Positions 1 through 11,310 of a DNA stretch of 64,000 bases are shown in pieces. The position numbers and the translations under genes are program-made. The DNA is from Nectonema munidae. Its lineage: Eukaryota; Nematomorpha; Nectonematoida; Nectonematidae. Positions within the stretch are counted from its first letter, which is position 1, and each line of letters begins with the position of its first letter. Location: positions 1,054,001 to 1,118,000 of the forward strand of contig JAUIRK010000936.1 of assembly GCA_030549495.1 (NCBI GenBank), read 5' to 3'. The notes under the pieces are model-generated. The model searched no databases and was not told the DNA's origin. It saw only the letters and a program-made list of their open reading frames with translations.

Positions 1-497
1 AAATAAATGTTATGGATGCTATCAAGTGGATAACTCAAGCTTGGGTAGATGTTGCACAGGAAACGATACAAAATTGTTTGTGTCAAGATATAGCTTTAAA
101 TTTGTTGAAGAATATGAAGACCAGAAAAAAGAAAGTTTGGTGAAGAACTCGAGCCTCTAATGATAAACCTGACACATTGCTTGAAACTGAAAGATTCTGC
201 TAAAGAATATGCTGATGTAGAGACAAATTTTCAAGTTCACGTTTTTCATATGGACGAATGGAAAGAGGAACTCATATCGCTCAATTTAAATAAGGTAGCA
301 ACAGAAGAATAGTCAGAAAATACAATTGATGAAGCTGAAAAGAGTCCTCCAACAAATGAAGTGATAAAAGCATTGGCAGTACTGAAACGTTTCAGTTCAA
401 ATGCAATTGCCACAGTGTCCAACACAGGGACAATCATAAACAAAATTATCACAGAAAAAAAGCTCAAAAGAAGTATGATTGATATTGAACAATACTA
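1..497 (+). mobile_element. pogo/Tigger-like DNA transposon, C-terminal transposase fragment
   Basis: Reading the + strand gives stretches such as VMDAIKWITQAWVDVAQET followed by ALAVLKRFSSNAIATVSN and a stop near 495-497. These resemble the end of the DDE domain and the acidic tail of pogo/Tigger (CENP-B related) transposases, where the motif 'DAI.WI..AW..V..ETI.NC' is usual. The copy is interrupted by in-frame stops and the frame changes, so it is a dead fragment. Its 5' part lies outside the window. Family assignment rests on motif recall only. Confidence 0.55.
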
Positions 498-789
498 ATT
501 AGGAATAAATAAATATTTTAATAAATTGTTTTATCTTTGAAATTGTGTTCATTATTCCAGCACAAAATCTGAAAAATGGAAGCCAAAAGCAAATTGCGGT
601 ATAAGCGATATCATATTATAACTTATACAAATTTATTGTATATTGGCATTAGTGAAATTTATTTGTGTCATTTTTAATTACTATACTTGAATTTTCCCAT
701 AAATCTGTTAGAACACTCAATGAAGCAATAATGCAAAAAATTTAGTACTGAATATTTGAAGTTTTTATTTAATCTAATAATGAACAGTA

Positions 790-905
790 GCCGATGTATC
801 TTCTCTGCGAGAAAGTATTCTCAAACGAGGACATGAGGCAACCCAGATTATCCGATAATAATTTAAAAAAGATCGATCGTGATGAAGTGAAAAAAAAGTT
901 ATCAT
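790..905 (+). mobile_element. hAT transposase dimerisation-domain scrap
   Basis: The + strand reads YLLCEKVFSNEDMRQPRLSD and then a lysine-rich end with a stop. This resembles the C-terminal hAT dimerisation region of ZBED5-type transposases (C-E-.-.-F-S followed by a short basic stretch and R-L-S/T-D). Only about 35 residues remain and no terminal repeats were found, so this is a weak call. Confidence 0.3.
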
Positions 906-1089
906 ATTTTTAAGCTCTACAAGATAAATTTTGCAACAGAATCTTCATTCTCACCAATCACAGAAATTCTAATATGGATTTGTTTGTTCATACAATGAAT
1001 AATAATAACAAATCGGTTTTACGGCTACTTTTCCAGCAAGTTAGGGTCTAGCGTCTAGCCGATGTTGCAACTATGAAAACACATAAAAA

Positions 1090-1200
1090 GACTACCTAAT
1101 TTCACATTTCCAAAATTCCCTATTTTTAAATTTCTTTTTTTCCATATCCGAACTACTTCTTTCCATGTTAATTTTGGTCTACCCTTAGATATACCTATAG
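1090..1200 (-). mobile_element. RTE-type LINE, 3' end of ORF2 (distal piece)
   Basis: On the minus strand the frame reads GISKGRPKLTWKEVVRIWKK. This matches the conserved 'GRP+.TW..V...D' motif at the very C-terminus of one class of LINE reverse transcriptases. It continues the element whose upstream part lies at 2706-3340 on the same strand. The two parts are separated by the LINE on the + strand at about 1205-2705, so the + strand LINE landed inside this one. Confidence 0.6.
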
Positions 1201-1204
1201 TTTG

Positions 1205-2705
1205 CTGTTTGTACGCTATATTAATTAACTCTTTAGCTGGTCTTCTGTTTATGAGTATTTGGACAATAATGACGACGTTCTTGCAATTTTTTTTAGATAT
1301 ATCGAAGGCCTTTGATACAATATCTCACTATAAACTCCTTCTAAAGCTAGAACGTTATGGTTTTGATAAAAAAAACGATAAGGTTTTTCAAATCTTATTT
1401 ATCTTCAAGAGAACAAATAGTTTGTATAAATAATTGTTATTCTGATCCTCTAACCTTATTAAAAGGTGTCCCACAGGGGTCTGTTTTAGGCCCGTTGTTA
1501 TTTATAGTGTACATTAATGATGTTTTTAATTCCAACCTAAATCTTAAGATTATATCATTTGCTGATGATATAGCATTACTGTTACCATATTCACTGCTCT
1601 TGAAACAAACTTCTGCCTATAACAAATCGATCGATGATATGTACACTTATAATATCGATAAAATATTTTAGTGGTGTTCATCAAATGAATTGAACATAAA
1701 TCATAAAAAACTGTTTTTATGTTTTTCACAAACAAAAAAACCCTTCCTAATTTTTTAATGAACCAAAACATCATATTATCTAGTTCTCATAATTTTCTAG
1801 GGTTAATAGTTACTAATAAGTTGAAATGGGATGAACACCTTAAGCATATTTTGCATAAAATTAGTCGGGTTATTGGCATTTTATATTCACTTAAGTACCT
1901 ACCAGTGCATGTGAAACTAGAAATCTATAAAGCTTTAATATTGCCTCATCTTACTTACAGTATAATAAATTGGGGGTACTTCAATATTTCAAGCTTAGAA
2001 GTTTTGCAAAAGAAAGCTATCCGTAGAGTTTTTAACTTAAAAAATAATGCACATACATCTAGCGTTTTTCAGAAAAATAAAATTCTTAAGGTACATGATA
2101 TTTATGATAAACAACTATGTCTATATTTGTGGAAGGCATTACATGGTAATACGCCTAAGTTTCTTACTAATTGATTTGTTTTTAATTATAAATATGAGAG
2201 TTATTATTTTAGAAATTTCAATGAAATGCAAATTCCTTATTACAATCTTAGAACCTCTCACAATAAAGTACAGATTTATCAAAAAATGGAACGACTTTCT
2301 CTTATCTTCTACTGATTTAAATACTTCCCTATCATCACTAAAACACAGGCTTACACTTTTTTTTATATCACAATATAACTTTATATGTACGGACTCTAAT
2401 TGTTTTGTTTGTAACAAAATTTGATACATAATATTATTGTAATTCTTTCATGTTGTACACATAAATACATACACATAAAACTTCTCATTGTAATACATCT
2501 ATGCACATACATCTTTTTATTGTAAAATTTTAAGCTATTTTATATTATCTTACTACTTATTAATATATTAGATATTACATTGCAAAATTTATGTTTGATT
2601 TATTGTATATCTCTAAGTACTTCTAATACGGCTTTTTGAGCTCTTGAAGTACTTTGCATGTTTTATATTGTTAACTTGCTAAATAAAATAAATAAATAAA
2701 TAAAT
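1205..2705 (+). mobile_element. CR1/Jockey-superfamily LINE, 5'-truncated
   Basis: A non-LTR reverse transcriptase begins in mid-domain with DISKAFDTISHYKLLLKLERY. After a frame change near the A-run at 1370 it continues with GVPQGSVLGPLLFIVYIND and the catalytic FADD box. A further piece at 1719-2174 holds the thumb, with FLGL and KKAIRRVFNLKNNAHTS, typical of CR1/Jockey-like elements. The 3' end is an A-rich tail of AAAT units at about 2683-2705. Endonuclease and ORF1 are absent, as expected from 5' truncation during reverse transcription. At least two frame changes show that it is inactive. It is inserted in an RTE-type LINE of opposite orientation. Confidence 0.85.
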
Positions 2706-3340
2706 ATATGCCCAAAGTACCTTAATCATTGCATTTCTATTTCTTTATAGATTTCATTTACATTACATAAACTTCTTATTTTTCCATTGCTTAATTTGTC
2801 TTTCCAATTAGATTTACAATAATTCTCAACATTCTCATCTCAGTTGTGTTTAGCTTCTCTTAACGCCACACTTTGACAACTGTATACTAAACTAGATCTA
2901 ATACAAATTTTATAAACATAACCCTTTATGTTTAGAGGAAAAGAATTATCACATAGAACAATACTTAAAGATTTAAATTTCTTCCAAGCTAGTTTTATTA
3001 TATGTTCTACTGAGTTACTAACAATATAACCTCTCCCAAATGACAAAATTTATACAGCTTTTGCAGTTCTATATCTTTTATTACTAACTTTTCTTTACTA
3101 ATTTCAACTCTTTTAAAATCTGAACAACTAGTACACTTAAAATTTTTTAACATTTAATAAACTACCTTTAATACCAGAGCACTTTTTATGTATCCATTTA
3201 CTACACGGTGTACAAAAAATGGAATTTCTTTGAACTCTTATCCCACAAACACCACATGGATCTATTTTTGAAACTAGATTTTGTACATTTGAGAACCACC
3301 TATTTTCAAGACTTAATAAATATTCTCCCTTTTCCAATCT
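2706..3340 (-). mobile_element. RTE-type LINE, ORF2 C-terminal region with zinc finger
   Basis: The minus strand from 3337 reads a zinc finger (PCGVCGIRVQ, then FCTPCSKWIHKKCSGIKGS). It continues with SVEHIIKLAWKKFKSLS, then LNIKGYVYKICIRSSLVY, and finally LRYFGHI next to 2706. This order (finger, then 'SV.HRI+.AW.KF', 'K..VY.TC+R..L+Y', 'LRW+GH') is the C-terminal part of RTE-like reverse transcriptases. Single-base breaks separate the pieces. The missing next motif (GRPK.TW) lies at 1090-1200, beyond the inserted LINE. Confidence 0.75.
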
Positions 3341-4384
3341 GGACTTGGGACCAGACGTTAGTTGAGTAAAAATAATATTAAGCTATATAAAAGTTTATCG
3401 TACAGAAGACCTTTTCACACGTGACATTATTGAAATTCTCTAAGTAATAATTTAGTGAAAAATTGATAAAATAGGTAAACACTTCTAAGAAATCTTATAT
3501 AACATAATGGCTAAAAATTGTCAAGAAAAATATACTCTCGTGGCCAATGAAGCACTACTTTTAGGATATGTTCGTTTTATTAGGATGACAAAATTGTGAA
3601 TTACATTTTTTTGCAATGTGAACAACTAAAAATCGTTGCAAGCATTTTAATAAATAAATCAAATAATTTAGTCGAGTTTAAGTATTTGACAAACTTGGGT
3701 CCATAATGGTCGAAAGGTGTAGTAGATTATGAGGGTAATAAGGGTTAATTATATGTAATAATAATTAATCGAGTATGAGATTGATAGATATTGATTTTAA
3801 GATAGAGGTAATGATATTAGACATAATCACATAAATCTAAAAATTCAAAAAAAAAAATTTTTGATCAAAATACAATTATTGAGATAAACTTTACTGAAAG
3901 TTTAATTTAAATTATAAAACTAAAGGTATAATTTATTAAAAAAATTCTATAATTTATAAAATTGTTACCAAAATTTCCGCAAACTTTTTCTCAACTTCTG
4001 TAGGGGAGGGAGGCGGATTTTTTTTATCCATCATAATAATTAATCCATTTTAAAATTAGTGCAGAAAAATTCGTAAAAATGCAAAAACACTCAAAATATA
4101 TTTAAATTTATTTTTCTTCATATAAAACAAAAAATCTCTATATTTAGTACAAATTGTTGCAACAAAGCTTAATTTTTTTCTCTTTGTAATATGTTTTATT
4201 TTTTTTTCTTTTTTCCTCTAACTTCAAATAATGTTTTATTATTTTTATAGAAGAAGAAGAAGTTTATTATTATTTATAAAGACTGCAAAAAAACAAGATT
4301 TAGGTTCTTCTTACTCGATAATTGCAAGTATTTGACAAGGATTTTGAATTATATGATGAAATATGTAGCGTAGGGAATACGATG
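3341..4384. other. Intergenic, no gene recognised
   Basis: AT-rich sequence with many short A and T runs. No ORF with recognisable motifs and no clear terminal repeats were seen. The lower end may hold the unrecognisable upstream part of the RTE-type LINE; the upper end may hold degraded 5' sequence of the RNase H LINE. Confidence 0.5.
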
Positions 4385-5664
4385 AGTTTAAAGATCTTTT
4401 TTATGAAATAGATGTGTCAAAAAGCAAAAAAGCCAATTTCAATCAATTTCATACCTTTGCTCTACCTCTTCATCATCCTCCCTACGTATCTTCACAGACG
4501 CTTCAAAGAAATCCCTAAGTACCTTCTTTGCTTACGCCTTCTTCAAAGGCTCTTCCACTCGCCCCTTTTACACCCATCGCTCCCGATCAAATCCGCTACT
4601 CTCAATCTCCGAATGCGATATCTTTAGCCTTTTACACGCCTGCACTACGATAACTAAAAACATTAACAACCTCCTTCCCTACTTTACTACCAGCCAGTGC
4701 CTGCGCTAAAGCTAAATTTCAAGGGGGGGGGGGGGGGGGGGGGGGGGGGCTGAAATGGGGCAAAGAAACACATTTGCAAAAAATTTATAATTACATTTCA
4801 TAATTACTCTATATCCTATATTACTTTGCTGAAAAGCATGAAGTACTTCTGTATAACATACACCAGCATTTATATAAGATTATTGTGTACAATTTTTGCT
4901 TATTTATTTTTCCTTTAAAAAGTGCATGGGGCAAAACCAAAAATTTTAGGGGGGGGGGCAAAGATTAATAAAGGGGGGGGGGGGCACGTGCCCCAAAATT
5001 ATATAGGTAGCGCGGGCACTGCATCCATTTCTATACCGATGCACAAAACATAATCCACGTTTTCTCTCTATCACACAACATTCCCTTTTCCTCCTTTCAA
5101 CTCGCCTCCTCCATAATCAATCTTACAAAACATTTCCACATACACCTATGCTGGTGCCCTGCTCACCTAAACATACCTGAAAACTCCCTCGTAGGCTACT
5201 TAACCTCAAACTTACACCTAACCTCCTACATCCCTCTCATCAACTCCCTACCTCTCAAAACCTTTCTAACGCACATTCACTTATCCTCTCTAGAAGAATG
5301 ACAGATGTCCATATCTTCATCTCAAAATGCACTAATCTCCTCTTTACCACACATCAGCACAATTTACACAACTTTCAAAAACAAAAAATTTACACCACCT
5401 CGTTCAACCATTCGTTGGCTATCAGGCCACTGCCCATGCAAAGGATATCTCTTCCGAATTAAAGTTAGCGAAAATCCATACTGTCGTTTCGGATGCGACA
5501 CAATAGAAACACCTCACCATCTCATCTTCACATGTCAAATCTCTAATCATCGCCAAGATATTTTATTTCGCTGCCTTTCTTTACTTAATAGATCTCCAAC
5601 AACACTCTTAGATATTCTATTACACCCAACACTACTAAACTTTGAAATCTACCTACCTACCTAG
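4385..5664 (+). mobile_element. RNase H-bearing LINE (I/R1-like group), 3' part
   Basis: The + strand encodes an RNase H domain: IFTDASKKSLSTFFAYAFFK (first acidic residue), then SISECDIFSLLHACTTI (Glu), then FYTDAQNIIHVFSLSHN (second Asp) and WCPAHLNIPENSLVGYLTSN (the 'W.PGH..I.GNE.AD' box). After it comes the C-terminal Cys/His segment RWLSGHCPCKGYLFRIKVS with CRFGCDTIETPHHLIFTC. This layout is that of I-group LINEs. Codon use is C-rich and unlike the flanks. A hAT MITE at 4695-5021 splits the domain between the Glu and second Asp segments. A longer copy of the same family lies on the minus strand at 43.8-47.5 kb. Confidence 0.75.
4695..5021. mobile_element. poly-G hAT-type MITE inserted in the RNase H LINE
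   Basis: The ends form an inverted repeat: CAGTGCCTGCGCTA on the left and, read inward from the right, CAGTGCCCGCGCTA. Inside each end is a G-run: about 30 G at 4720-4749, and two runs at about 4950-4984 followed by a GGGGCACGTGCCCC palindrome. CAGTG ends with poly-G are common in small non-autonomous hAT elements. The 8 bases on either side (CTACCAGC and CATCCATT) agree only partly. Removing the element rejoins the RNase H reading of the host LINE. Confidence 0.65.
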
Positions 5665-8600
5665 TACCTACCTATCTACTACCGACTTAATGTACCATTT
5701 TTTAATTAAGTCCTTCATTTTTTTTCTATCCATGATTAAAATGGTGGTTCTTTCAATTTTTTTTAGCCTGTTCATTATGTTTAACTGCCCTTGTAATTAT
5801 ATGCCTTAATTAATTACTATAATCGCCTAAAATGAAGAAGATATTTAATTAAAATATTTTTTAGTTTTTTAAGTAGGTTGTTTCTCTCTTTTCATTTACA
5901 CGTTTCTGGATTGTAAATTTTAATTTGTTTATTTCTTTTAAAATTCTTTTTGTAAAAAATCTATCGTCTACATTGTATTATTTATAGTAATTTTATCTAA
6001 CCAAAGTTATTCATAATCAACTTATTAGATAAAAACTCATTTAAAAATTAATTCTTTTTTTCTCGTTTATTATATGTATATATTATAACTTAATAAATTT
6101 GCCCTCCTTTATTTTATAAATCTGGTGATTCTACACTTGCTAATAAACAAAATCAAGAATCCTCTTTTCTTTAGGCGATCATCGTTTAACCATCTCAGAC
6201 CTAGTTGAATACCAGTTTCCATAAAAGAAAAGTTTACTTTCAGTTATAAAAATAAAGCGACTATAAGTTTTCGATAATCTCGCCATAAAGGAGTTTATCA
6301 TATTTCTAAAAGGGAATATGATATACCTTTTAGCCTCCTCTCCAAATAATTTAAATATATAATATATAGTATTATAGTTCAAATTGGTATTGTTTATTTG
6401 TATTTTCTCTTTCACTATCATAGCATTAACTCTTATCAGTCCACTAAAGACTCTTTTAAAAGGCTACTAAACTATATATGTAGTTTTGTTAAAATTATTA
6501 AATTTAGGCTAGAACTAACTCAATTAAAAAAGCATAGATTTAAGTAAATATTAAAAAAATTTACAAACGGCACATAAAAAATCTGTTTTCAAAGAAAATT
6601 GTTCCTCAAGACATTATTATTATCAATATATTTAGAGGCCGAATTGATCTTCCAAAATCTTTGAATGAAAAAGTTTTAAGCAAAAATTTATAAAAAAAAT
6701 TGATGAACTATTATTATTAGTCATTTTCCCAAAAACTCTCTTAACTTTATGGTGTGAACAAATAGGCTTGTAACAAACTTTACAACGCGATCTAGTGTTT
6801 TTTGAACATTTTTCTATTAGTCGTTTGAATTCAGTGTAGAAACATTAAGAATGTTTGAATCGCTCATTTTACGATTTTTACAATTAAATTTCATAGTTAA
6901 AATATACCAAAAAACAAGTTGCACACGTAGTATTAGAATAATAACATTTACGTATTAGATACCAACTGTTATTCAATGTCAACTACTATCGTTTAATGTA
7001 AAAGATGTTATACCTGAGAAGTATACTTTTCTTAACAACATAATTGATGCTTTGTTATAATATTTTATGTAAAATGAGAATCGCACAAAACTCGCTTAAC
7101 TACATTTGTAGCTTATATATATAATTAATTTTAGTAGGCAATCATTTGGTTCATTTATTTTTCATATGACCCCTAATAAGCCTTATTTTCCTCATGTATT
7201 TTAATTTCACGCTTCAAAAGTATATATTTATGTAAAATTTGTAACTATTGAAATATTTTTACTACAAATGTAGTTATGTTGGGTGATAAGGGCTATTACA
7301 TTTTCATAACAATAATTTCTTTGTTGTAGTCCTTAATGAGTATTACAGATGAAATATAAATGTTATTTTAGATATTAATTGATTTATATCCACCCTCATT
7401 ATATCGTCACTAAAATGACCATCGCTAAATTGGTACAAAATCCCTGGAGGCTTCCTGCTGCAGATTATGTCAATCATGTAAATGATTATTCTCTAGATAG
7501 TCTAGATCATTGGTTCCCAACCTATGAATCGTGAACCCAACTGTGGTCGAAATAAATTTTTTTTGGGGCGTCTGATTAAATGCTGTCCTTAAAAAATTTT
7601 TTTTTTCTTTTTGCTGCAAGCTTACTATAAGTGTATTTTAATATTTTATATCATTTATTTCAAGCAGAAATAAGATATTTTTTGAATTGAAATAATAAAC
7701 TCTTTGACCATCAATGTCTTTATAAATAAAGTGTAACTATAAAATATAAAATTGTTTTTGGTGATACTGCATTATGTAGGAAAAACTATGCTTTCGTAAT
7801 CTGTCTTCTTACATTTTGTGCTTTATTTTTTACATTTTATGTAGTGCAATGAGAAATCCAGTTTCAAATTTCCATTTTCATCAAAAGTCTTATATATATT
7901 TTTGCTTTTATCGAATCCCAAAGATCTAAAACTTTGAGTATATTTTCATTTACTCATTTAGGGTTTTAACAGTGTTTTTTTTTATCACTTTTTTTAATAA
8001 GTTTTAAAAATCCAATAAATTCTCGACCAATCATCTCCGTATAAGTTTCATTATCGTCGGCGTAATAAACTTATATGCAGTCATTACTAATCAATGGTCA
8101 ATAATCGGGTTTCTAGTAGTTTTTTTGATTAGTCAAGCTACTGGTATATTATTGTTGTCACCACTGTTGTTAACTTCTTTCTGTTTTCCGTTTTGATATG
8201 ACCAGTGTGGATCTAGAAGTTGTATCTCTTTCAACCGATGCTGTTTATATTTGTATTTCAAGTTTTGGACTATTTTGTCACCTACGAGCTGTATGTGGCA
8301 TCCTACTTGCTAAATGAACTTTTATATTGGTGCATTTACGGGGTATGATGTGTTTAGATTCATTATCCATTAAAGTAATTTTTTTTGTAACTTGAGTTAA
8401 ATGTTCTTATTAAGATCTTCGATCCAGCTGCTAAATGTAGAGGCGTTCATTCAAACTTTGTTATTGTAATCACAATCTACATAGAGATTGTGGTTGAGAT
8501 TCCTAAAGCACTTGAGCTTGGATACTTTTGCAATAACGAGGGGTCGTAGTTTTTCTCTGCTATTACTATTACAATCTAGTTTCACTTTAGATCTTTCTCT

Positions 8601-8705
8601 TCTCTAATTGAGGTGCAAAACACTTGTTCACATTGGCATTGTTAAAGTTGTTAAAATTACTGTAATGAATTAAACATATTGTATTTTTCATAAGCTTTAG
8701 TATAT
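5665..8705. other. Gene-free repeat-rich stretch with a hAT end and palindromes
   Basis: No credible gene. At about 7510 there is a degraded hAT terminus (TTGGTTCCCAACCTATGAA). Around 7098-7115 and 7262-7280 are CTACATTTGTAG and CTACAAATGTAG palindromes of the kind that recur in the TTAA MITE at 34752-35313, so a related element may be buried here. The rest is AT-rich without visible structure. Confidence 0.4.
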
Positions 8706-8790
8706 ACCAGGAGCGCACATCCTAAAAATTATTGGGGGGAGGGGGAATTTTTTTGTTGCAATTTTCAAAATTAGTGGTCTGGAAATACCA
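8706..8790 (+). repeat. Terminus of a dispersed hAT-like repeat
   Basis: The sequence GGAGCGCACATCCTAAAAAT followed by a G-run, T-run and TTTTCAAAATT matches the left end of the repeat at 56066 (GGGCACAGATCCTCAAAATT plus the same following pattern). A related CAGGGGCGCACATCC end is at 11692. CAGGGGCG is a usual hAT terminal sequence. Only the end is recognisable here. Confidence 0.45.
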
Positions 8791-8829
8791 CGGGAGACCA
8801 AATATTCAAGCAATCCTTTAAAAGGTCCT

Positions 8830-9754
8830 CAGACATTTCGCCCCATTATTTTTATAAGACCCATTATTTTCATAAGACCGTTCGTCCAATAGACAATTCG
8901 CCCCATTATTTTCATAAGACATTTTGTTTCATGGACAATTCGCCCCGTTATTTTTGTAAGACATTTTGTCTCATGGACAATTCGCCAAACTATTTTCATA
9001 AAACAATTTGCCCCATTATTTTCATAAAATAATTCGCCTCATAATTTTCATAAGACGAGATGCCTCATGCTCAATTTGCCCCATTATTTTTATAAGAGAA
9101 TGTGCTCTATTATTTTTATAAAACTTCCAGTCTTATTTTTATAACACAATTCTTTCCATTAAAAATTTGCTCTATTTTTATAATACAATTCTTGCCATAG
9201 ACAATTTACTCTATTTATGCAGATCAATTAGCACTATTGTTTTTATAAAACCGTTTTTTCAATTTTTTTAGACTCTTACGCTTTTTTCATAAGACTATTT
9301 TTCGTAAAACGCTTTGGCATATAAACGTTTTGCCTAATATCACAACTCATCTCAATAAAAATAGCTATATTTTAATTTTATTTAGTTTTTTGAAGAATTG
9401 TTTTTTGAAAGGCAGTTATTTTATAAATGAAACAAATATTTAAAATTTTTAAACTAAATAAAAATTAATATCTTGTAATTGTAATATCATCGTAATTATC
9501 TTTTTCTTCAATTTCATCATCAATAATTTAAAATTATTTAAAAGTGATAAAAAAAATTAACAGATAAAATAATTAATTTGAAATAATTTATTAGAGATAA
9601 AATAAACAAGAGTATAAAATTTTTTAATAATTTTACACATATAATAAACAAAGATGGATGAAACAAATAGCCTATGAGACCATTTGTCCATGGGGCGAAT
9701 TGTCTATCGGGCGAATGATCTATGGGGCGAATTGTCTATTGGCCGAAATGTCTG
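8830..9754. mobile_element. Foldback-type element with tandem-unit arms
   Basis: The left end starts CAGACATTTCGCCCCATT; the right end, read inward, starts CAGACATTTCGGCCAATAG. The left arm (8830 to about 9300) is a decaying tandem array of roughly 30-base units built around ACAATTCGCCCCAT plus TATTTTCATAAGAC. The right arm (about 9665-9754) has the same CGCCCCAT units inverted and in a denser form. The centre is AT-rich and non-coding. The flanks (AAGGTCCT left, TCGATCCT right) could be a worn 8-base target duplication. No transposase is present. Confidence 0.6.
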
Positions 9755-10405
9755 TCGATCCTTTATAATAGAGTGTATTCGGCGCATACCTAAAATCCTA
9801 AATTTATAAGACTACTTTATATTTTTTTTACAAAATTATTGAATTTAAATACTATACTTCTAGCGAAAATATTTTAATTAAGTTTGCAGAATATAGATTC
9901 GTTTAAAAAAAATCCAAAATTGTTAGGGGGTGGAATAGGCTTTTCATTTGAAAAATGAAGTAGTCTACCAGGAATTGATCTATTACAGGAATTGATGAAA
10001 GGATATTTGATTCATAGAGAAGACAAATAACTGACGGTTAGATAGTTTTATGAGTGAATTTAGTCTAAAGGCAAATAGTCTACTAGACACCCTGCGATGT
10101 TTATATGAAAAAATGTGATTGATTCAGGGGCAAGGGTATAAAACGAAGTTATAATTGTGCAAACAAAAAATTAAGATCGCATTATTTCATTTTACTCAGC
10201 ATCATTCAAAAATAGTTTAAAAGCAAAATTGATACAAGCTACAAAAAGTAAAATAACTTTTAACATTTTGCAATGATTTGCCTTTTATAATAACTTTTAA
10301 GGAAAACAAGTCTATCAGAAAAAGTTATAGAGCTTCAACAAAAACTAAAAATTTTTAGAGCATAACTTAAGTTTTTTGAAAACTAATTTGACGTACCCCC
10401 TACAG
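9755..10405. other. Gene-free AT-rich spacer
   Basis: No reading frame with recognisable motifs and no repeat ends were seen between the foldback element and the hAT end at 10406. Confidence 0.5.
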
Positions 10406-10806
10406 CAGTGGTTCTTAACCTGGGGGTCGTTTGAAATTTTTGCAGGGGTCATGAAAAACTTTTGGTATCATAAAGTGTATCCTCATGAACGCCTTTTCAT
10501 CAGTTGCAAAACTATTTCTATTTGATGTATTCATTAATCCTGATTGTATGAAGCAATCAATTAATAATTTTGCCCTTAAAATCAAACATCATTTTAAATC
10601 TCACACATGTTGCTTCCAATCAAGCAATTGAAAACTATTTTCCGAAGTTAAATAGCTGTTCTAATGACATTTGGATCACCAGACCTTTTTCAGTTAGTGA
10701 AAGTCTAATTAATGGCCAAATTAATGACATCTATTCAGAGATTTTCTTTTTATTTAATGTTTTAGTTTTGAATGTTTTTACACCTTCCTTCAAATTTACT
10801 AATTAA
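10406..10806 (+). mobile_element. hAT (ZBED5/Buster-like) end with C-terminal transposase piece
   Basis: CAGTGGTTCTTAACCTGGGG at 10406 is a typical terminus of Buster/ZBED5-type hAT elements. About 80 bases in, the + strand encodes NAFSSVAKLFLFDVFINPD and, in a shifted frame, NQAIENYFPKLNSCSNDIW then ITRPFSVSESLI. This matches the late part of ZBED5-like transposases ('YFPEL...WIRNPF'). A terminus joined directly to C-terminal coding implies a large internal deletion. The opposite end was not found. Confidence 0.6.
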
Positions 10807-11029
10807 ACTTATATTTAAATTTCATTGATAAAAGTTATGGCTCTTGTGATATTGTGGATAAATGTTAAGAGGCAATTTGTCTCAGTACACAGTAATGAAT
10901 CCACCTTACCAATTCATTCGATATGAAACAGGGCCTGTTGAAAATTAGTTAGAGGAGAAGTTGAGAAAAATCTTTTAGTTCCTCTATTTTTTGCAATAAA
11001 TTAATTTCTTGTCTGTGACCTTTCATGGT

Positions 11030-11310
11030 TCGTCTGTTTTCTGTTTCAGACCCAATGAAAATACACACATTATTACATTACAAAATATTATGTTGCATGT
11101 AAATTCAGAATATATATGCCATATTTACAAAGATCGTTGACTCTGCTTATGATGTCTGCAATACACCTAATATGTTGTTGCAGTGATGAGCACGTGACTG
11201 AGTATCATCGCTCTTGGTGAACTGGAGGGTGCTAAAAAGTCCCTTTCAAGCTGTTGCTGAATAAGTCAGAGGTATGGTTTCATCATTATCACACTCCATA
11301 GTGCTCTCAG
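11030..11310 (+). repeat. Dispersed repeat S, copy 1
   Basis: This segment matches, in inverse orientation, 38826-39140. Shared blocks include CGTCTGTTTTCTG, CTGCTTATGATGTCTGCAAT against CTGCTAATGAGATATGCAAT, and GTGACTGAGTATCATC. No coding sequence was recognised in either copy. Both copies lie among hAT and piggyBac debris, so the unit is probably part of an unidentified transposon. Confidence 0.6.

Noticed and set aside
8830-9300. CRISPR-like array of repeated units
   Set aside because: Units vary in length, have no unique spacers and belong to the arm of an inverted-repeat element in an animal genome.
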